A DNA stretch of 58,177 bases from Clostridia bacterium (GCA_017407645.1 JAFQWE010000004.1:1-58177), one strand, 5' to 3'. Positions 38,111 through 46,157 are shown, numbered from the stretch's first letter. Translations and numbers: made by a program. The notes: generated by a model not told the origin, from the letters alone.

Positions 38111-38980
38111 TCAGATGCGACCTGCACTGCCGAATTTTCTTAATTTATCCTTTACAACCTCTTTCATCATAGCGCGAGCATCCTCCCACACAATGAAGGG
38201 CCAGGTTGACGGGTTTTCAACTCTGTTGAGCGTGTCTTTAAGACCTTTGTTCATAGCGCCAACGACGTCGGAATATATGTTGATTTTTGTTATGCCGTGT
38301 AAGATAGCGTTTTGCATTTGGTCATCGGGAGTACCGCTACCGCCGTGAAGAACTAAAGGACGGTCGCAGACAGCGGTAATTTCGTCAAGTCGGTCAATAC
38401 GAAGCTCGGGAGTTTTCTTATATACGCCGTGAGAGGTGCCTATTGCAACTGCAAGGGCGTCAACGTCGGTGATTTCAACAAATTTTGCTACCTCTTCGGG
38501 CAGGGTAAGACTTTCGCCGGGGTCGGTATCGGCACCCGTTTCACTAATACTGCCAACACTGGCGTTGCCAACGTGACCAAGCTCCGCCTCAACCGTTACA
38601 CCGTGAGCGTGAGCATACTTTGTAACTTGAGCAGTGTTTTTTGCATTGTTGTCAAAATCAAGCACCGAGCCGTCATACATAACAGAACTGAAGCCTGCAT
38701 CAATTGCCTGCTTAATCAGTTCAAAATCGGTAGCGTGGTCTAAATGAAAGCAAACGGGGACGCTGAAAAAGCGTGATGCTTCCTTTACCATAGAGGTGAT
38801 TAGAGGCAATCCTTTGCCCTCAAGGTCAACGCCAAGTCCCATAAGCAGCGCGGGTGATTTTTCTTCCTCGCAAGCCTCCAGAACAGCCTTCATCATTTCG
38901 TAATTGCTTACGTCAAATGCAGGGATAGCATAATGATTTTTTCTTGCATCGGCAAGCATTTCTTTCATTGTTACTAACAT
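38111..38980 (-). CDS. Class II fructose-bisphosphate/tagatose-type aldolase
   Basis: 289 residues. VCFHLDHATDFELI carries the zinc histidine and catalytic Asp, VEAELGHVG follows, and LVLHGGSGTPDDQMQNAI is the C-terminal phosphate-binding motif. The metal aldolase cleaves a ketose 1-phosphate or bisphosphate. ATG at 38980 has AAGGAGTG upstream; a longer frame begins in the promoter. First gene of the operon, followed by the SorE-like dehydrogenase. The exact sugar cannot be told from sequence alone. Confidence 0.88.
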   Translation of the reverse strand: MLVTMKEMLADARKNHYAIPAFDVSNYEMMKAVLEACEEEKSPALLMGLGVDLEGKGLPLITSMVKEASRFFSVPVCFHLDHATDFELIKQAIDAGFSSVMYDGSVLDFDNNAKNTAQVTKYAHAHGVTVEAELGHVGNASVGSISETGADTDPGESLTLPEEVAKFVEITDVDALAVAIGTSHGVYKKTPELRIDRLDEITAVCDRPLVLHGGSGTPDDQMQNAILHGITKINIYSDVVGAMNKGLKDTLNRVENPSTWPFIVWEDARAMMKEVVKDKLRKFGSAGRI

Positions 38981-39008
38981 ATTATCACTCCTTATAGTTG
39001 GTAATGGC

Positions 39009-39037
39009 ATTATATCAAACTCATTAACATTTGTCAA
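39009..39037 (-). promoter_or_regulatory. Promoter of the aldolase-sorE operon
   Basis: On the minus strand TTGACA (39032-39037), a 17-bp spacer and TATAAT (39009-39014), both perfect. The operator palindrome covers its -35 and spacer. Confidence 0.92.
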
Positions 39038-39055
39038 TAACAAATGTTAATGAGT
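39019..39055. promoter_or_regulatory. Operator palindrome between the aldolase and SorC genes
   Basis: ACTCATTAACATTTG (39019-39033) and its exact complement CAAATGTTAATGAGT (39041-39055) with a 7-base centre. It covers the minus-strand promoter and abuts the plus-strand -35 at 39057. Inference: site for the adjacent SorC regulator. Confidence 0.88.
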
Positions 39056-39056
39056 A

Positions 39057-39085
39057 TTGACTTTGACGGGGGATGGTGCTAAAAT
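39057..39085 (+). promoter_or_regulatory. Promoter of the SorC-PHP operon
   Basis: TTGACT (39057-39062), a 17-bp spacer and TAAAAT (39080-39085). Confidence 0.8.
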
Positions 39086-39100
39086 AACTTAGGTGATTTT

Positions 39101-40027
39101 ATGAAGTGTAATAATGAAAAGGTTTTGATGAGTGAGGTTGCAGTGCTTTATTATGAAAAAAAGCAAACCCAACAGGAAATTGCAGACCTTATGAATTTGT
39201 CGCGGCAGACGGTATCAAAATTGCTTAACGATGCTATAAGAGAAAATATTGTAGAAATAAAAATTCACAATCCCAAAAAGGATTGTGAAGAATTGCAGCG
39301 TCAGCTTACAAAAAGGTTTGGCATAAATAATTGCGTTGTAACGGGAGTCAGTTCTAAAAACGAGGCGTTGCGCCAAACAATGACCGTTAAAGCGGCAGCG
39401 GAATATATCACCGATATAATAAAAAAGGGCAACAAAAAAATCGGGCTCTCCTGGGGCAGAACGGTGAAAGATTTAGTAGCCGCTATCCCTGAAACCGCCA
39501 CAAACGGCAATATGGTTTTTCCCCTTTTTGGTGCCACCGATAATGAAAATTTGTATTTTTCATCAAACGAGTTGGCGCGCAGTATGGCAGATAAAATCGG
39601 TGCTGACGTGAAATATGCTTGGTTCCCATACTTGACCGACAGCAAAGAGGATTGCTTGATGCTTAAAAACCTGTCTTATTACAAAAAAATGCAAAATTTA
39701 TGGCAGACTGCCGATTTGGCTATAGTAGGCATAGGTAATACCGAAATTCTTGATGTTTTTGGCAAAAACTTTGGGTACAGCAAATCTCATTATCAGGCAA
39801 TCGGTGACGTGGCAACCCACTTTTTTAATGAAAAAGGCGAGCTTGTAAATCTGTATGAAAACACCCTTTGTGCATCTGCTGAAAATATCAAAACGGCAGG
39901 GCAGACCATTGCAGTTGCATGCGGAGATAACAAAGCAATAGCTATTCACGGTGCCCTGCGCACAAAGCTTTTTGACACCATTATAACCGATGAACATACT
40001 GCAAGAAAAGTTTTAGAAATCAAATGA
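39101..40027 (+). CDS. SorC-family sugar-responsive transcriptional regulator
   Basis: 308 residues. The N-terminal helix-turn-helix (about 8-50) has KKQTQQEIADLMNLSRQTV; the remainder is the SorC sugar-phosphate-binding domain with IGLSWGRTV and LAIVGIGNT. These regulators bind sugar phosphates and act on divergent catabolic operons. Its position opposite aldolase and SorE-like genes, with a perfect palindrome between, makes those its likely targets. Its TGA overlaps an ATG near the start of the PHP gene. Confidence 0.9.
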   Translation: MKCNNEKVLMSEVAVLYYEKKQTQQEIADLMNLSRQTVSKLLNDAIRENIVEIKIHNPKKDCEELQRQLTKRFGINNCVVTGVSSKNEALRQTMTVKAAAEYITDIIKKGNKKIGLSWGRTVKDLVAAIPETATNGNMVFPLFGATDNENLYFSSNELARSMADKIGADVKYAWFPYLTDSKEDCLMLKNLSYYKKMQNLWQTADLAIVGIGNTEILDVFGKNFGYSKSHYQAIGDVATHFFNEKGELVNLYENTLCASAENIKTAGQTIAVACGDNKAIAIHGALRTKLFDTIITDEHTARKVLEIK

Positions 40028-40038
40028 CGGAGGGCACT

Positions 40039-41049
40039 ATGAAATATTTAATTTCACCTGAGGCAAAGCAATACAAGGCAAATTTGCATTGCCACAGCGT
40101 TATTTCCGATGGAAAAAAGACACCCCAAGAGCTTAAAGAGATGTATAAATCAAAGGGTTACTCTATCCTGTCCATAACCGACCACGAGGTTCCTAAAAGC
40201 CACTCCTATCTTAACGACCAAGATTTTATTACCATTACAGGCTACGAGGCATATATCCGCGTGCGCCCCGTTTACGACGTTTATGAAAGGGAACTGCACA
40301 TAAATTTGTTTGCCAGAGATCCCGAAAACCTTTCTTACGTTTGTTACAATCCTAATTTTTGCAAATATATAGATAAATCCCAGCATGATAAACTGCAAAA
40401 GGTGGGTTCACAAAGACCCCGCAAGCTAACGGTACGCTACGTTAACAAATTCATAAAAACCGCTAAAAAGCACGGTTACATTGTTGCTTATAATCACCCG
40501 TGGTGGTCTATGGAAAAGGAAGAGGTTATACTTAAGTATGACGGCTTCTTCAGTATGGAAATGTGCAACTACGGCAGCTACAAGTCCAGTCTGCTTGAGT
40601 ATAACGGTGCTTTTTATGATAAGCTGCTTTTGTCGGGCAAGCGCCTGTTCTGTCATAGCGCAGACGATAATCACAACGTGTATGAGGAGGGGCATCCTGA
40701 GTTTGACTGCTTCGGCGGATTTACAATGATTATGCCCACCGAGTTTACCTATGACGCTATTTTTAAGGCGATGGAAACGGGCGAGATGTATTCCTCAATG
40801 GGTCCCACCTTTAAAGAGGTGTCGGTTAACGGCAACTCAATACATATTGAATGCTCAGACGTTAAGCGGATTATGGTTTTCACAGGCAGCAAAACTCCGT
40901 TAATAAAGGTTGCCAACGAGGGTGAAACAATAAACTCTGCCGATTTTGAGGTTGATAATCGCGCAAGGTATGTGCGAGTATCCGTTGCCGACGAAAAGAG
41001 CCGCTTTGCAGATACCCGCGCATTTTTCAGGGACGAACTGGAATTTTGA
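40039..41049 (+). CDS. PHP-domain metal-dependent phosphoesterase-like protein
   Basis: About 336 residues. Metal ligands appear in order: NLHCHSVISDGKKTP, LSITDHEVP, AYNHPWWS and FCHSADDNHNV, the PHP pattern shared with histidinol phosphatase and PolX/PolC PHP domains. ATG at 40039 has GGAGGG 5 bases upstream and is preferred to ATG 40024. A C-terminal beta domain (about 260-336) is unassigned. Co-transcribed with the SorC gene, so it may act on a related phosphorylated sugar. Confidence 0.8.
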   Translation: MKYLISPEAKQYKANLHCHSVISDGKKTPQELKEMYKSKGYSILSITDHEVPKSHSYLNDQDFITITGYEAYIRVRPVYDVYERELHINLFARDPENLSYVCYNPNFCKYIDKSQHDKLQKVGSQRPRKLTVRYVNKFIKTAKKHGYIVAYNHPWWSMEKEEVILKYDGFFSMEMCNYGSYKSSLLEYNGAFYDKLLLSGKRLFCHSADDNHNVYEEGHPEFDCFGGFTMIMPTEFTYDAIFKAMETGEMYSSMGPTFKEVSVNGNSIHIECSDVKRIMVFTGSKTPLIKVANEGETINSADFEVDNRARYVRVSVADEKSRFADTRAFFRDELEF

Positions 41050-41093
41050 TTGAATGAAGGATATGTTATGGTTGTGCTACAATAGAGACAAAA

Positions 41094-41350
41094 GCAGAAA
41101 ATTAAACTTGTGGAAATGACTTCCACAAGTTGCACTCGTAGCCTCCCTCTGACGAGGGAGGTGGCAAAACTTTAGTTTTGACGGAGGGAGAGAATATGAA
41201 AGAATATAATAGAACCAATATCCCTCTTGCAAAAGCTTTAAGAATTTTAGCGGTGTATGTGAATATATAGATTTAGCTGTTAAAAAGTCTCTCCCTCAGT
41301 CAGCTTCGCTGACAGCTCCCTCGTCAGAGGGAGCCAAGGGCTAATTTGTC
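41094..41350 (+). mobile_element. Internally deleted DUF559 element (non-autonomous copy)
   Basis: About 257 bp aligning with both ends of the full element at 57667-58177 but lacking about 253 bp of the interior. It keeps the AACTTGTGGAA hairpin, the left CTCCCTC repeat (41141-41192), the gene start (ATG 41196, 18 codons matching the full gene then a shifted frame ending at TAG) and the right repeat (41289-41335). The junction TTAAGAA-TTTTAGCGG joins positions equivalent to about 57817 and 58070. No functional gene remains in 41050-41424. Confidence 0.85.
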
Positions 41351-41377
41351 ACCAATTTAACACAAGCATATAATACA

Positions 41378-41414
41378 AAAAGGATGTGCAGTTTTTGTAC
41401 TGTACATCCTTTTT
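41378..41414. terminator. Terminator at the 3' end of the Ldh2 gene
   Basis: AAAAGGATGT-G-CAG pairs with CTG-T-ACATCCTTTT around TTTTTGTA. It can end minus-strand transcription from 42543 and any plus-strand read-through. Confidence 0.8.
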
Positions 41415-41424
41415 ACGTCTAAGC

Positions 41425-42543
41425 TTATTTATAGGAGCTTTGGGTTGCGTTTGAGAAGTCAACGTCACCAAGATATTCAACGCTGTCCATACCCAAGTAG
41501 TCGCACAAATCCTTCATTTCGGCAACGGTGTTAATGTTAACCTCAATGCCGTTCTTCATACGGTCGGCAGATGCAAAGATTTCCTTTTCACCGTGGGTGT
41601 AAATACGCTCCTGACCCTCTGCCTTGGGAGCGTCGCGAAGTTCCTGAAGGAATAAGGAGAAGCGCTCCTTAAGAGCATCGGCATCGCCGAAGACCTTGGG
41701 GTCGATAACCATAAAGCCGTGGCAGGTACCACCCTTACCGCCTATATGAGTGTGGTTAGAGGTAAGACCGCCTGAGAAAATAGAGCAGAAAATTTCGCAC
41801 AGCATACCGTAGCCGTAGCCCTTATGACCGCCAAGAGGCTCGGTATCGCCGCCAAGAGGCACGATGCCGCCGCCGTTTTTGCCAACGATATTTTTAAGCA
41901 CGCGGGCAGCATCACTGCAGGGCTTGCCGTTTTCGTCAAGAGCCCAACCCTCAGGCAGAGGCTTTGAAAGCTTGTTGTAAATTTCAAGCTTACCGCGGGT
42001 AACAACGGTGGTTGATGAATCAAAGAAGAAGGGATATGGTTCGGCAGGCATTGAAATTGCAATGGGGTTAGAGCCAAGCATAGCCTTGCGAGCATATGTA
42101 GGAACCATTATTGCCTCGGAATTGGTCATGGCAAAACCTACAAGACCCTGATCGCAAGCCATTTTTGCATAGTAGCCTGCAATACCGAAGTGGTTAGAAT
42201 TTTTAACGGTAACAACAGCCATACCGGTCTTTTTAGCCTTTTCAATGGCAATATTCATAGCCTCGATAGAGATAAGCTGACCCATACCGTCGTGGCCGTC
42301 GATAACTGCGGAAACAGGAGTTTCAAAAACGATTTCAGGCTTTGCATCAACGTGAATGAGCCCCTTTTCAATACCCTTATGGTAGCGCACAAGTCTTTGC
42401 ATACCGTGAGATTCAATTCCGTAAACGTCTGACAACAGCAAAACGTCGGTAATTTTCTTTGCCTCGTCTTCGGTAAAGCCGAATTTTGTAAATGCGTCGC
42501 AGCAGAATTTGTTAAGCTGCTCAAAAGAATATTTAATATACAT
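41425..42543 (-). CDS. Malate/L-lactate/ureidoglycolate dehydrogenase family (Ldh2)
   Basis: 372 residues. DVYGIESHGMQRLVRY, VVTVKNSNHFGIAGYYA, AMTNSEAIMVPTYARKAMLGSNP and GGHKGYGYGMLCEIFCS are the Ldh_2 family blocks. These NAD(P)-dependent oxidoreductases act on malate, lactate, 2,3-diketogulonate, ureidoglycolate or similar 2-hydroxy acids; the substrate here is open. AAAGGAGC precedes the ATG. It has its own promoter and terminator and no obvious partner. Confidence 0.88.
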   Translation of the reverse strand: MYIKYSFEQLNKFCCDAFTKFGFTEDEAKKITDVLLLSDVYGIESHGMQRLVRYHKGIEKGLIHVDAKPEIVFETPVSAVIDGHDGMGQLISIEAMNIAIEKAKKTGMAVVTVKNSNHFGIAGYYAKMACDQGLVGFAMTNSEAIMVPTYARKAMLGSNPIAISMPAEPYPFFFDSSTTVVTRGKLEIYNKLSKPLPEGWALDENGKPCSDAARVLKNIVGKNGGGIVPLGGDTEPLGGHKGYGYGMLCEIFCSIFSGGLTSNHTHIGGKGGTCHGFMVIDPKVFGDADALKERFSLFLQELRDAPKAEGQERIYTHGEKEIFASADRMKNGIEVNINTVAEMKDLCDYLGMDSVEYLGDVDFSNATQSSYK

Positions 42544-42569
42544 ATTTTCGCTCCTTTTTATTCAACCTA

Positions 42570-42606
42570 CTATATTAAAAATATAGTAAATTTATGCTTT
42601 TGTCAA
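42570..42606 (-). promoter_or_regulatory. Promoter of the Ldh2 gene with small palindrome
   Basis: On the minus strand TTGACA (42601-42606), a 17-bp spacer and TATTTT (42578-42583). CTATATT-TTT-AATATAG (42570-42586) is palindromic over the -10 and could be an operator. Confidence 0.6.
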
Positions 42607-42649
42607 GCAAATAGCAAATAAACCTGAGCAGATTTATCGAAAAATCAAT

Positions 42650-42692
42650 AAAAATGCCCAAGCGTGTGGATTTACACTTGGGCAAAATTTTA
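42650..42692 (-). terminator. Terminator after the DegV gene
   Basis: TGCCCAAGTGT pairs with ACACGCTTGGGCA (one mismatch region at the loop side) and is followed on the minus strand by TTTTTATTG. Confidence 0.85.
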
Positions 42693-42696
42693 TTTT

Positions 42697-43584
42697 TTAA
42701 TTTTCTCTTTTCGGTCCCCAGAAAAATACGGCAACGGTACCCGGTCCCGTGTGGCATCCGATGGTGGAGCCGATGTTATAAATCTGCACGCCATCCTTGA
42801 TGTTGGGACATGCCTCTTCAATCATATCGGCAAGAGCGCGAGCATCCTCGAAACACTCCGAATGACTGATGTAGCACTTGTCGGCATAGTCTGCACCGCC
42901 GTTAATATTTTCTGCAACACGGTTGGCAAGCTCCATAATGGCGCGCTTTTTAGTGCGCACCTTTGCTCTTGGAATAAGTCTGCCCAAATTATCCATATTC
43001 AAAACGGGGCAGATGTTAAGCATACCGCCAAAAAGTCCTGCTGCCTTTGAAATTCTGCCGCCGCGCACGTAGAAGGTAAGGTCAGATGAATAAAACCAGT
43101 GATGCATATTAAGGCGGTTTTCGGTGAGCCACTCGTTGAGAGCGTCAATATCCATTCCTTCGTCACGCAGGTCGGCAGCCTTGTCAACGATAAGTCCGTA
43201 GCCTGCAGATGCGCCAAGGCTATCCACAACGTAAAGCTTGCGGTCGGGGAAACGCTCCTTGGCAATCAAAGCGGCGCTGGAAGCAGAGTTGTAGTCACCT
43301 GAAATTCCTGATGAAATGGTAATGTGAATCAGATCGTTGCCCTGCTCTAATATAGAGGTAAAATAGTCAAGGTATTCACCCACACCAAGCTGGCTTGTTT
43401 TTGAATCGGCGCCGTCAATCATTCTTTTATAAAGCTCTGCATAGGGCAGGCTTGCGCCAAAGTCATCGGTAAAAAACTCTTCGCCCAACTGATATTTGAA
43501 GCACATATATCTAACGTTGCGCTTATCTAACTGCTCTTTATTAAGGTCAACGGGTGACGTGCAGCTTAAAACGTAATTACTCAT
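42697..43584 (-). CDS. DegV family fatty-acid-binding protein
   Basis: 295 residues. The N-terminal strand-loop, KTSQLGVGEYLDYF with the conserved TSQ-type motif, TISSGISGDYNSA and VDSLGASAGYGLIV are DegV hallmarks. DegV (FakB-like) proteins bind a fatty acid and present it to FakA kinase for phospholipid synthesis. No fakA is near. AGGAGG precedes the ATG. Confidence 0.92.
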   Translation of the reverse strand: MSNYVLSCTSPVDLNKEQLDKRNVRYMCFKYQLGEEFFTDDFGASLPYAELYKRMIDGADSKTSQLGVGEYLDYFTSILEQGNDLIHITISSGISGDYNSASSAALIAKERFPDRKLYVVDSLGASAGYGLIVDKAADLRDEGMDIDALNEWLTENRLNMHHWFYSSDLTFYVRGGRISKAAGLFGGMLNICPVLNMDNLGRLIPRAKVRTKKRAIMELANRVAENINGGADYADKCYISHSECFEDARALADMIEEACPNIKDGVQIYNIGSTIGCHTGPGTVAVFFWGPKREN

Positions 43585-43685
43585 GGTTTGCCTCCTGATT
43601 GGAAAAAAAGTATAGTTTGATTTTATAGCACTGCATAAAATAAATCAATCTACACTCACCGTAAAAATATCTACAAACAAATAAT

Positions 43686-43722
43686 CGGTCGGTAGAGCGG
43701 TTTTTATACGCTCTACCGACCG
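43686..43722 (-). terminator. Hairpin after the XRE-membrane gene
   Basis: CGGTCGGTAGAGCG pairs perfectly with CGCTCTACCGACCG. The minus-strand tail is ATTATTTG, only partly T-rich. Its GGTAGAG word is also found in the gene's own promoter region. Confidence 0.6.
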
Positions 43723-43733
43723 TAGAATTTAGA

Positions 43734-44324
43734 TTATGCGCCTTTTCTTTTTTTAACATGGAAGCTGAGCGCCACAATAAGCTCGGCAGGAATGGCAAGC
43801 AACAGCAACTGCCAAGGATTTTGACCTGCCTGTAAGAATCCGCAGTAAACGGCACCGATTATGCTGATTACCACGGCAGACACTATGTAAAAATTACCTT
43901 TGCCCTTATTCCACACGCTGTTTAAAATCAGTGCAGTCAGCAAAACAAGAGGTAAAGAGTAAATGAAAATCTGCCAATATATGCTTTCAAGCAACCAAAA
44001 TATTATGAAAAGCAGTGTTGCTACCGAAAAAATACTGATTGCCACAATAGAAATGACGGCATTTGGTCTGAAATGCAGCTCTTTGGTTTTGACGGGGGCT
44101 TGCTCCCACTCGTCGTGAGAGGTGATAAGGTAATCAACCGTTACGCCAAAAAGATCTGCAATTGTTTTAAGCACCGTTACGTCGGGCAAGGATTCGGCGC
44201 GCTCCCATTTAGAGACGGCTTTGTCGGTATAATTGATTTTTTGCCCCAACTCCATTTGAGTCATATTGGCGGCTGCCCTGAGCTTAAGCAAATTGCTGGC
44301 AACGTTAACTTTAATATCCTCCAT
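43734..44324 (-). CDS. XRE-family regulator with membrane C-terminus
   Basis: 196 residues. HTH_3 domain (about 10-65): MTQMELGQKINYTDKAVSKWERAESLPDV. Three to four transmembrane segments follow (about 88-110, 115-132, 143-160, 165-188). This HTH-plus-membrane plan is common in Bacillota; targets and signals are unknown, with membrane sensing possible. AAGGAGGTGC precedes the ATG. A palindrome lies in the 5' region. Confidence 0.85.
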   Translation of the reverse strand: MEDIKVNVASNLLKLRAAANMTQMELGQKINYTDKAVSKWERAESLPDVTVLKTIADLFGVTVDYLITSHDEWEQAPVKTKELHFRPNAVISIVAISIFSVATLLFIIFWLLESIYWQIFIYSLPLVLLTALILNSVWNKGKGNFYIVSAVVISIIGAVYCGFLQAGQNPWQLLLLAIPAELIVALSFHVKKRKGA

Positions 44325-44353
44325 AAAAGCGCACCTCCTTCGAAAAAATCAAC

Positions 44354-44368
44354 TCTACCAACAGTAGA
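44354..44368. promoter_or_regulatory. Candidate operator of the XRE gene
   Basis: TCTAC-CAACA-GTAGA is a 5-bp-arm palindrome just downstream of the -10. The half-word TCTAC also occurs at 44386-44390 over the -10 itself, consistent with autoregulation. Confidence 0.5.
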
Positions 44369-44383
44369 ATTGGCGTTTTTATT

Positions 44384-44412
44384 ATTCTACCACATAATTT
44401 TGCCTTTGACAA
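44384..44412 (-). promoter_or_regulatory. Promoter of the XRE-membrane gene
   Basis: On the minus strand TTGTCA (44407-44412), a 17-bp spacer and TAGAAT (44384-44389). Confidence 0.75.
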
Positions 44413-44439
44413 CCATATTTTGTCGTTTTGTGCAGGGGA

Positions 44440-45231
44440 TTATATTCCAAGCAGTTTTTTGGCGTTAAGATGGGTGATTTTGTCCATATCTTCTGCTGAA
44501 ATTTGCAAATTGTTAAGCAGGGTTAGTTCCATATCGGCAGTGTGCCAAGGGGTGTCGGTGCCAAAAAGAATTTTATCGGCGCCGTGGGTGTCCAGGATTT
44601 TTTGAGCAAAGAATTTGGGCATTTGTGAAAATCCAAATGAGGTGTCGAAATAGATGTTTTCTCCGCACAGCTGCTCCACCACCTGCTCATAGCAACCAAG
44701 TCCGCCCCAATGCGCCGCTACAACGGGTGTATCAAACCAGTCAAGCGCACGCCTTAAATTCTCGGGCATACAACAGTAGGGGGGAGCGAAGCCGTAATCC
44801 ACACCTGCGTGAAAGACGGTAATAAGCCCAAGTTCAGAAATTTTGCGGTAAATGGGCTTCATCATCTGGTCGTCCACCTTAAAGCCCTGATAATCGGGAT
44901 GGAGTTTAACACCTTTAAGCCCCATTTCTTTGATGCGCTCAAGCTCTTTAAAAACATCCTCACTGCGAGGAAAAACCGAGCCGAAACTGACTAAACAGTC
45001 CTCTTTGTCCAGGGTTGCGGCAAAATCGTTTACACTTTGTTGCTGATGAGCGTTGGTGGCAATATTAAGCACCACCGATATGTCTGCACCGCCCTGTTTC
45101 ATAGCGTTTTTTAATCCCTCTGCCGTGCCGTCGGTGTGGGGAACAAGCCCTCCCGATACAAAGGACAGTTTCTCTATGGCCTTTGAGGCAATATTTTGGG
45201 GAAAACAGTGGGTGTGAAAGTCGATAAGCAT
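44440..45231 (-). CDS. Amidohydrolase family metal-dependent hydrolase
   Basis: 263 residues. A short amidohydrolase-2 barrel: metal ligands in LIDFHTHCFPQ, VKLHPDYQGF, VVAAHWGG and a final FGTDTPWH Asp. Relatives are aminocarboxymuconate-semialdehyde decarboxylase-like hydrolases and decarboxylases. Substrate unknown. GGGAG precedes the ATG. The gene is upstream of, and divergent from, the LytTR gene, with array E2 in the interval. Confidence 0.85.
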   Translation of the reverse strand: MLIDFHTHCFPQNIASKAIEKLSFVSGGLVPHTDGTAEGLKNAMKQGGADISVVLNIATNAHQQQSVNDFAATLDKEDCLVSFGSVFPRSEDVFKELERIKEMGLKGVKLHPDYQGFKVDDQMMKPIYRKISELGLITVFHAGVDYGFAPPYCCMPENLRRALDWFDTPVVAAHWGGLGCYEQVVEQLCGENIYFDTSFGFSQMPKFFAQKILDTHGADKILFGTDTPWHTADMELTLLNNLQISAEDMDKITHLNAKKLLGI

Positions 45232-45314
45232 AAAAATCTCCCTAATTTTGCTTTTGGATAGTATGTGTAAGTTAACGGTTATTATTTTAGCACACTAAAA
45301 AGAAACGGTCAATA

Positions 45315-45519
45315 GGGGTTGTATCCATAAGGACACAACCCCAGTTTTATTCGCCTTTGGCGAGTTATATTGCTTCGCAGTTATATTATGCTTACGCATA
45401 GCGGTATTGTCCTACGGACAGTTTTTTGGGTGAATAAAATATAACTAAAACCGCAGGTTTTAATATCACTTTGCCGATAGGCGAAATAACACTGTGAGAC
45501 CCGTCTCACAATATCACTC
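45315..45519 (+). repeat. Structured hairpin array E2, homologue of E1
   Basis: First hairpin GGGGTTGTA stem (45315-45342), outer helix TTTTATTCGCC (45345-45355) with GGTGAATAAAA (45429-45439, one G-U), then hairpins TTTGCC-GATA-GGCGAA and GTGAGAC-CC-GTCTCAC separated by AATAACACT and AATATCACT. It matches E1 at 35653-35856 in order and linkers. 45232-45314 holds nothing recognisable. Confidence 0.85.
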
Positions 45520-45573
45520 TTTAAAATTATTTTTTTCGAGGCAGGTTAAAAGTCTTAGGTTTTTCTAACAAGT

Positions 45574-45595
45574 GACATTTAGGCACCTAAATGTC
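45574..45595. promoter_or_regulatory. Palindrome upstream of the LytTR gene
   Basis: GACATTTAGG-CA-CCTAAATGTC is a perfect 10-bp-arm inverted repeat about 85 bases upstream of the LytTR promoter. It may be an operator or a small hairpin; its role is unknown. Confidence 0.5.
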
Positions 45596-45679
45596 CTTAA
45601 CTATACGACCCACACTATTTGTTTTTTTACCGCATAAACGCCTCTTTTGACCGAATAATTAAAATGGCTTGAATTTAAA

Positions 45680-45708
45680 CTGACAAGGGTTTAATATATT
45701 GATATAAA
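45680..45708 (+). promoter_or_regulatory. Promoter of the LytTR-DUF3021 operon
   Basis: CTGACA (45680-45685), a 17-bp spacer and TATAAA (45703-45708), close to the start codon at 45723, leaving a very short leader. Confidence 0.6.
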
Positions 45709-45722
45709 GGTGGCGAAAGGTA

Positions 45723-46157
45723 TTGAAATGTAAGGTTATAATTGACCCGTCTTGCGACGAGCGGATTGAAATTTATGCAAAGCAAAACTTACCCCTTGTG
45801 GAAGATATAAAGAGGCTTGCAGAGGGGTATAAAACCGAACTTATTGGCTACAAAGACAAAGAGATTGTGCCGTTAGACTTGGCAGAGATAATTTGCATCG
45901 CTGTTATAAGCAATAAGGTGTATGCAATTTGCGAAAAGGAAAACTATTTGCTTAAAGAACGTCTTTATGTGGTTGAGGCGGGTTTGCCTGACGATTTTTT
46001 AAAAATCAATCAGTCCTGCCTTGCAAACGTCAAAAAAATAAAAAGCTTTGATGCCTCTATTTCAGGTACTCTAAAGGTGCATTTTCAAAACGGCTACACC
46101 GATTACGTGTCCCGTCGTCAGTTAAAGGCTATTAAAGAAAGGTTGGGTATCTTGTGA
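45723..46157 (+). CDS. LytTR DNA-binding domain regulator
   Basis: 144 residues. A short N-terminal part is followed by a LytTR domain (about 45-142) with LLKERLYVVEAGLPDDFLKINQS split around it, and SRRQLKAIKERLGIL at the end. There is no receiver domain. The TTG start has AAAGG upstream. Stand-alone LytTR proteins paired with DUF3021 membrane proteins are a known two-gene regulatory unit in Bacillota; the stop overlaps the next start here, fitting that pair. Confidence 0.88.
   Translation: MKCKVIIDPSCDERIEIYAKQNLPLVEDIKRLAEGYKTELIGYKDKEIVPLDLAEIICIAVISNKVYAICEKENYLLKERLYVVEAGLPDDFLKINQSCLANVKKIKSFDASISGTLKVHFQNGYTDYVSRRQLKAIKERLGIL

Noticed and set aside
44460-45231. Amidohydrolase considered a TatD DNase
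   Set aside because: The HTHCFP start and FGTDTPWH end fit the amidohydrolase-2 group better than TatD signatures.
36660-45570. Short similarity between 36671-36702 and 45543-45575 (GGTTAA...TTAGGTT...CTAA)
   Set aside because: About 25 bases with several mismatches; may be an extension of the E1/E2 relationship but too short to support a feature.
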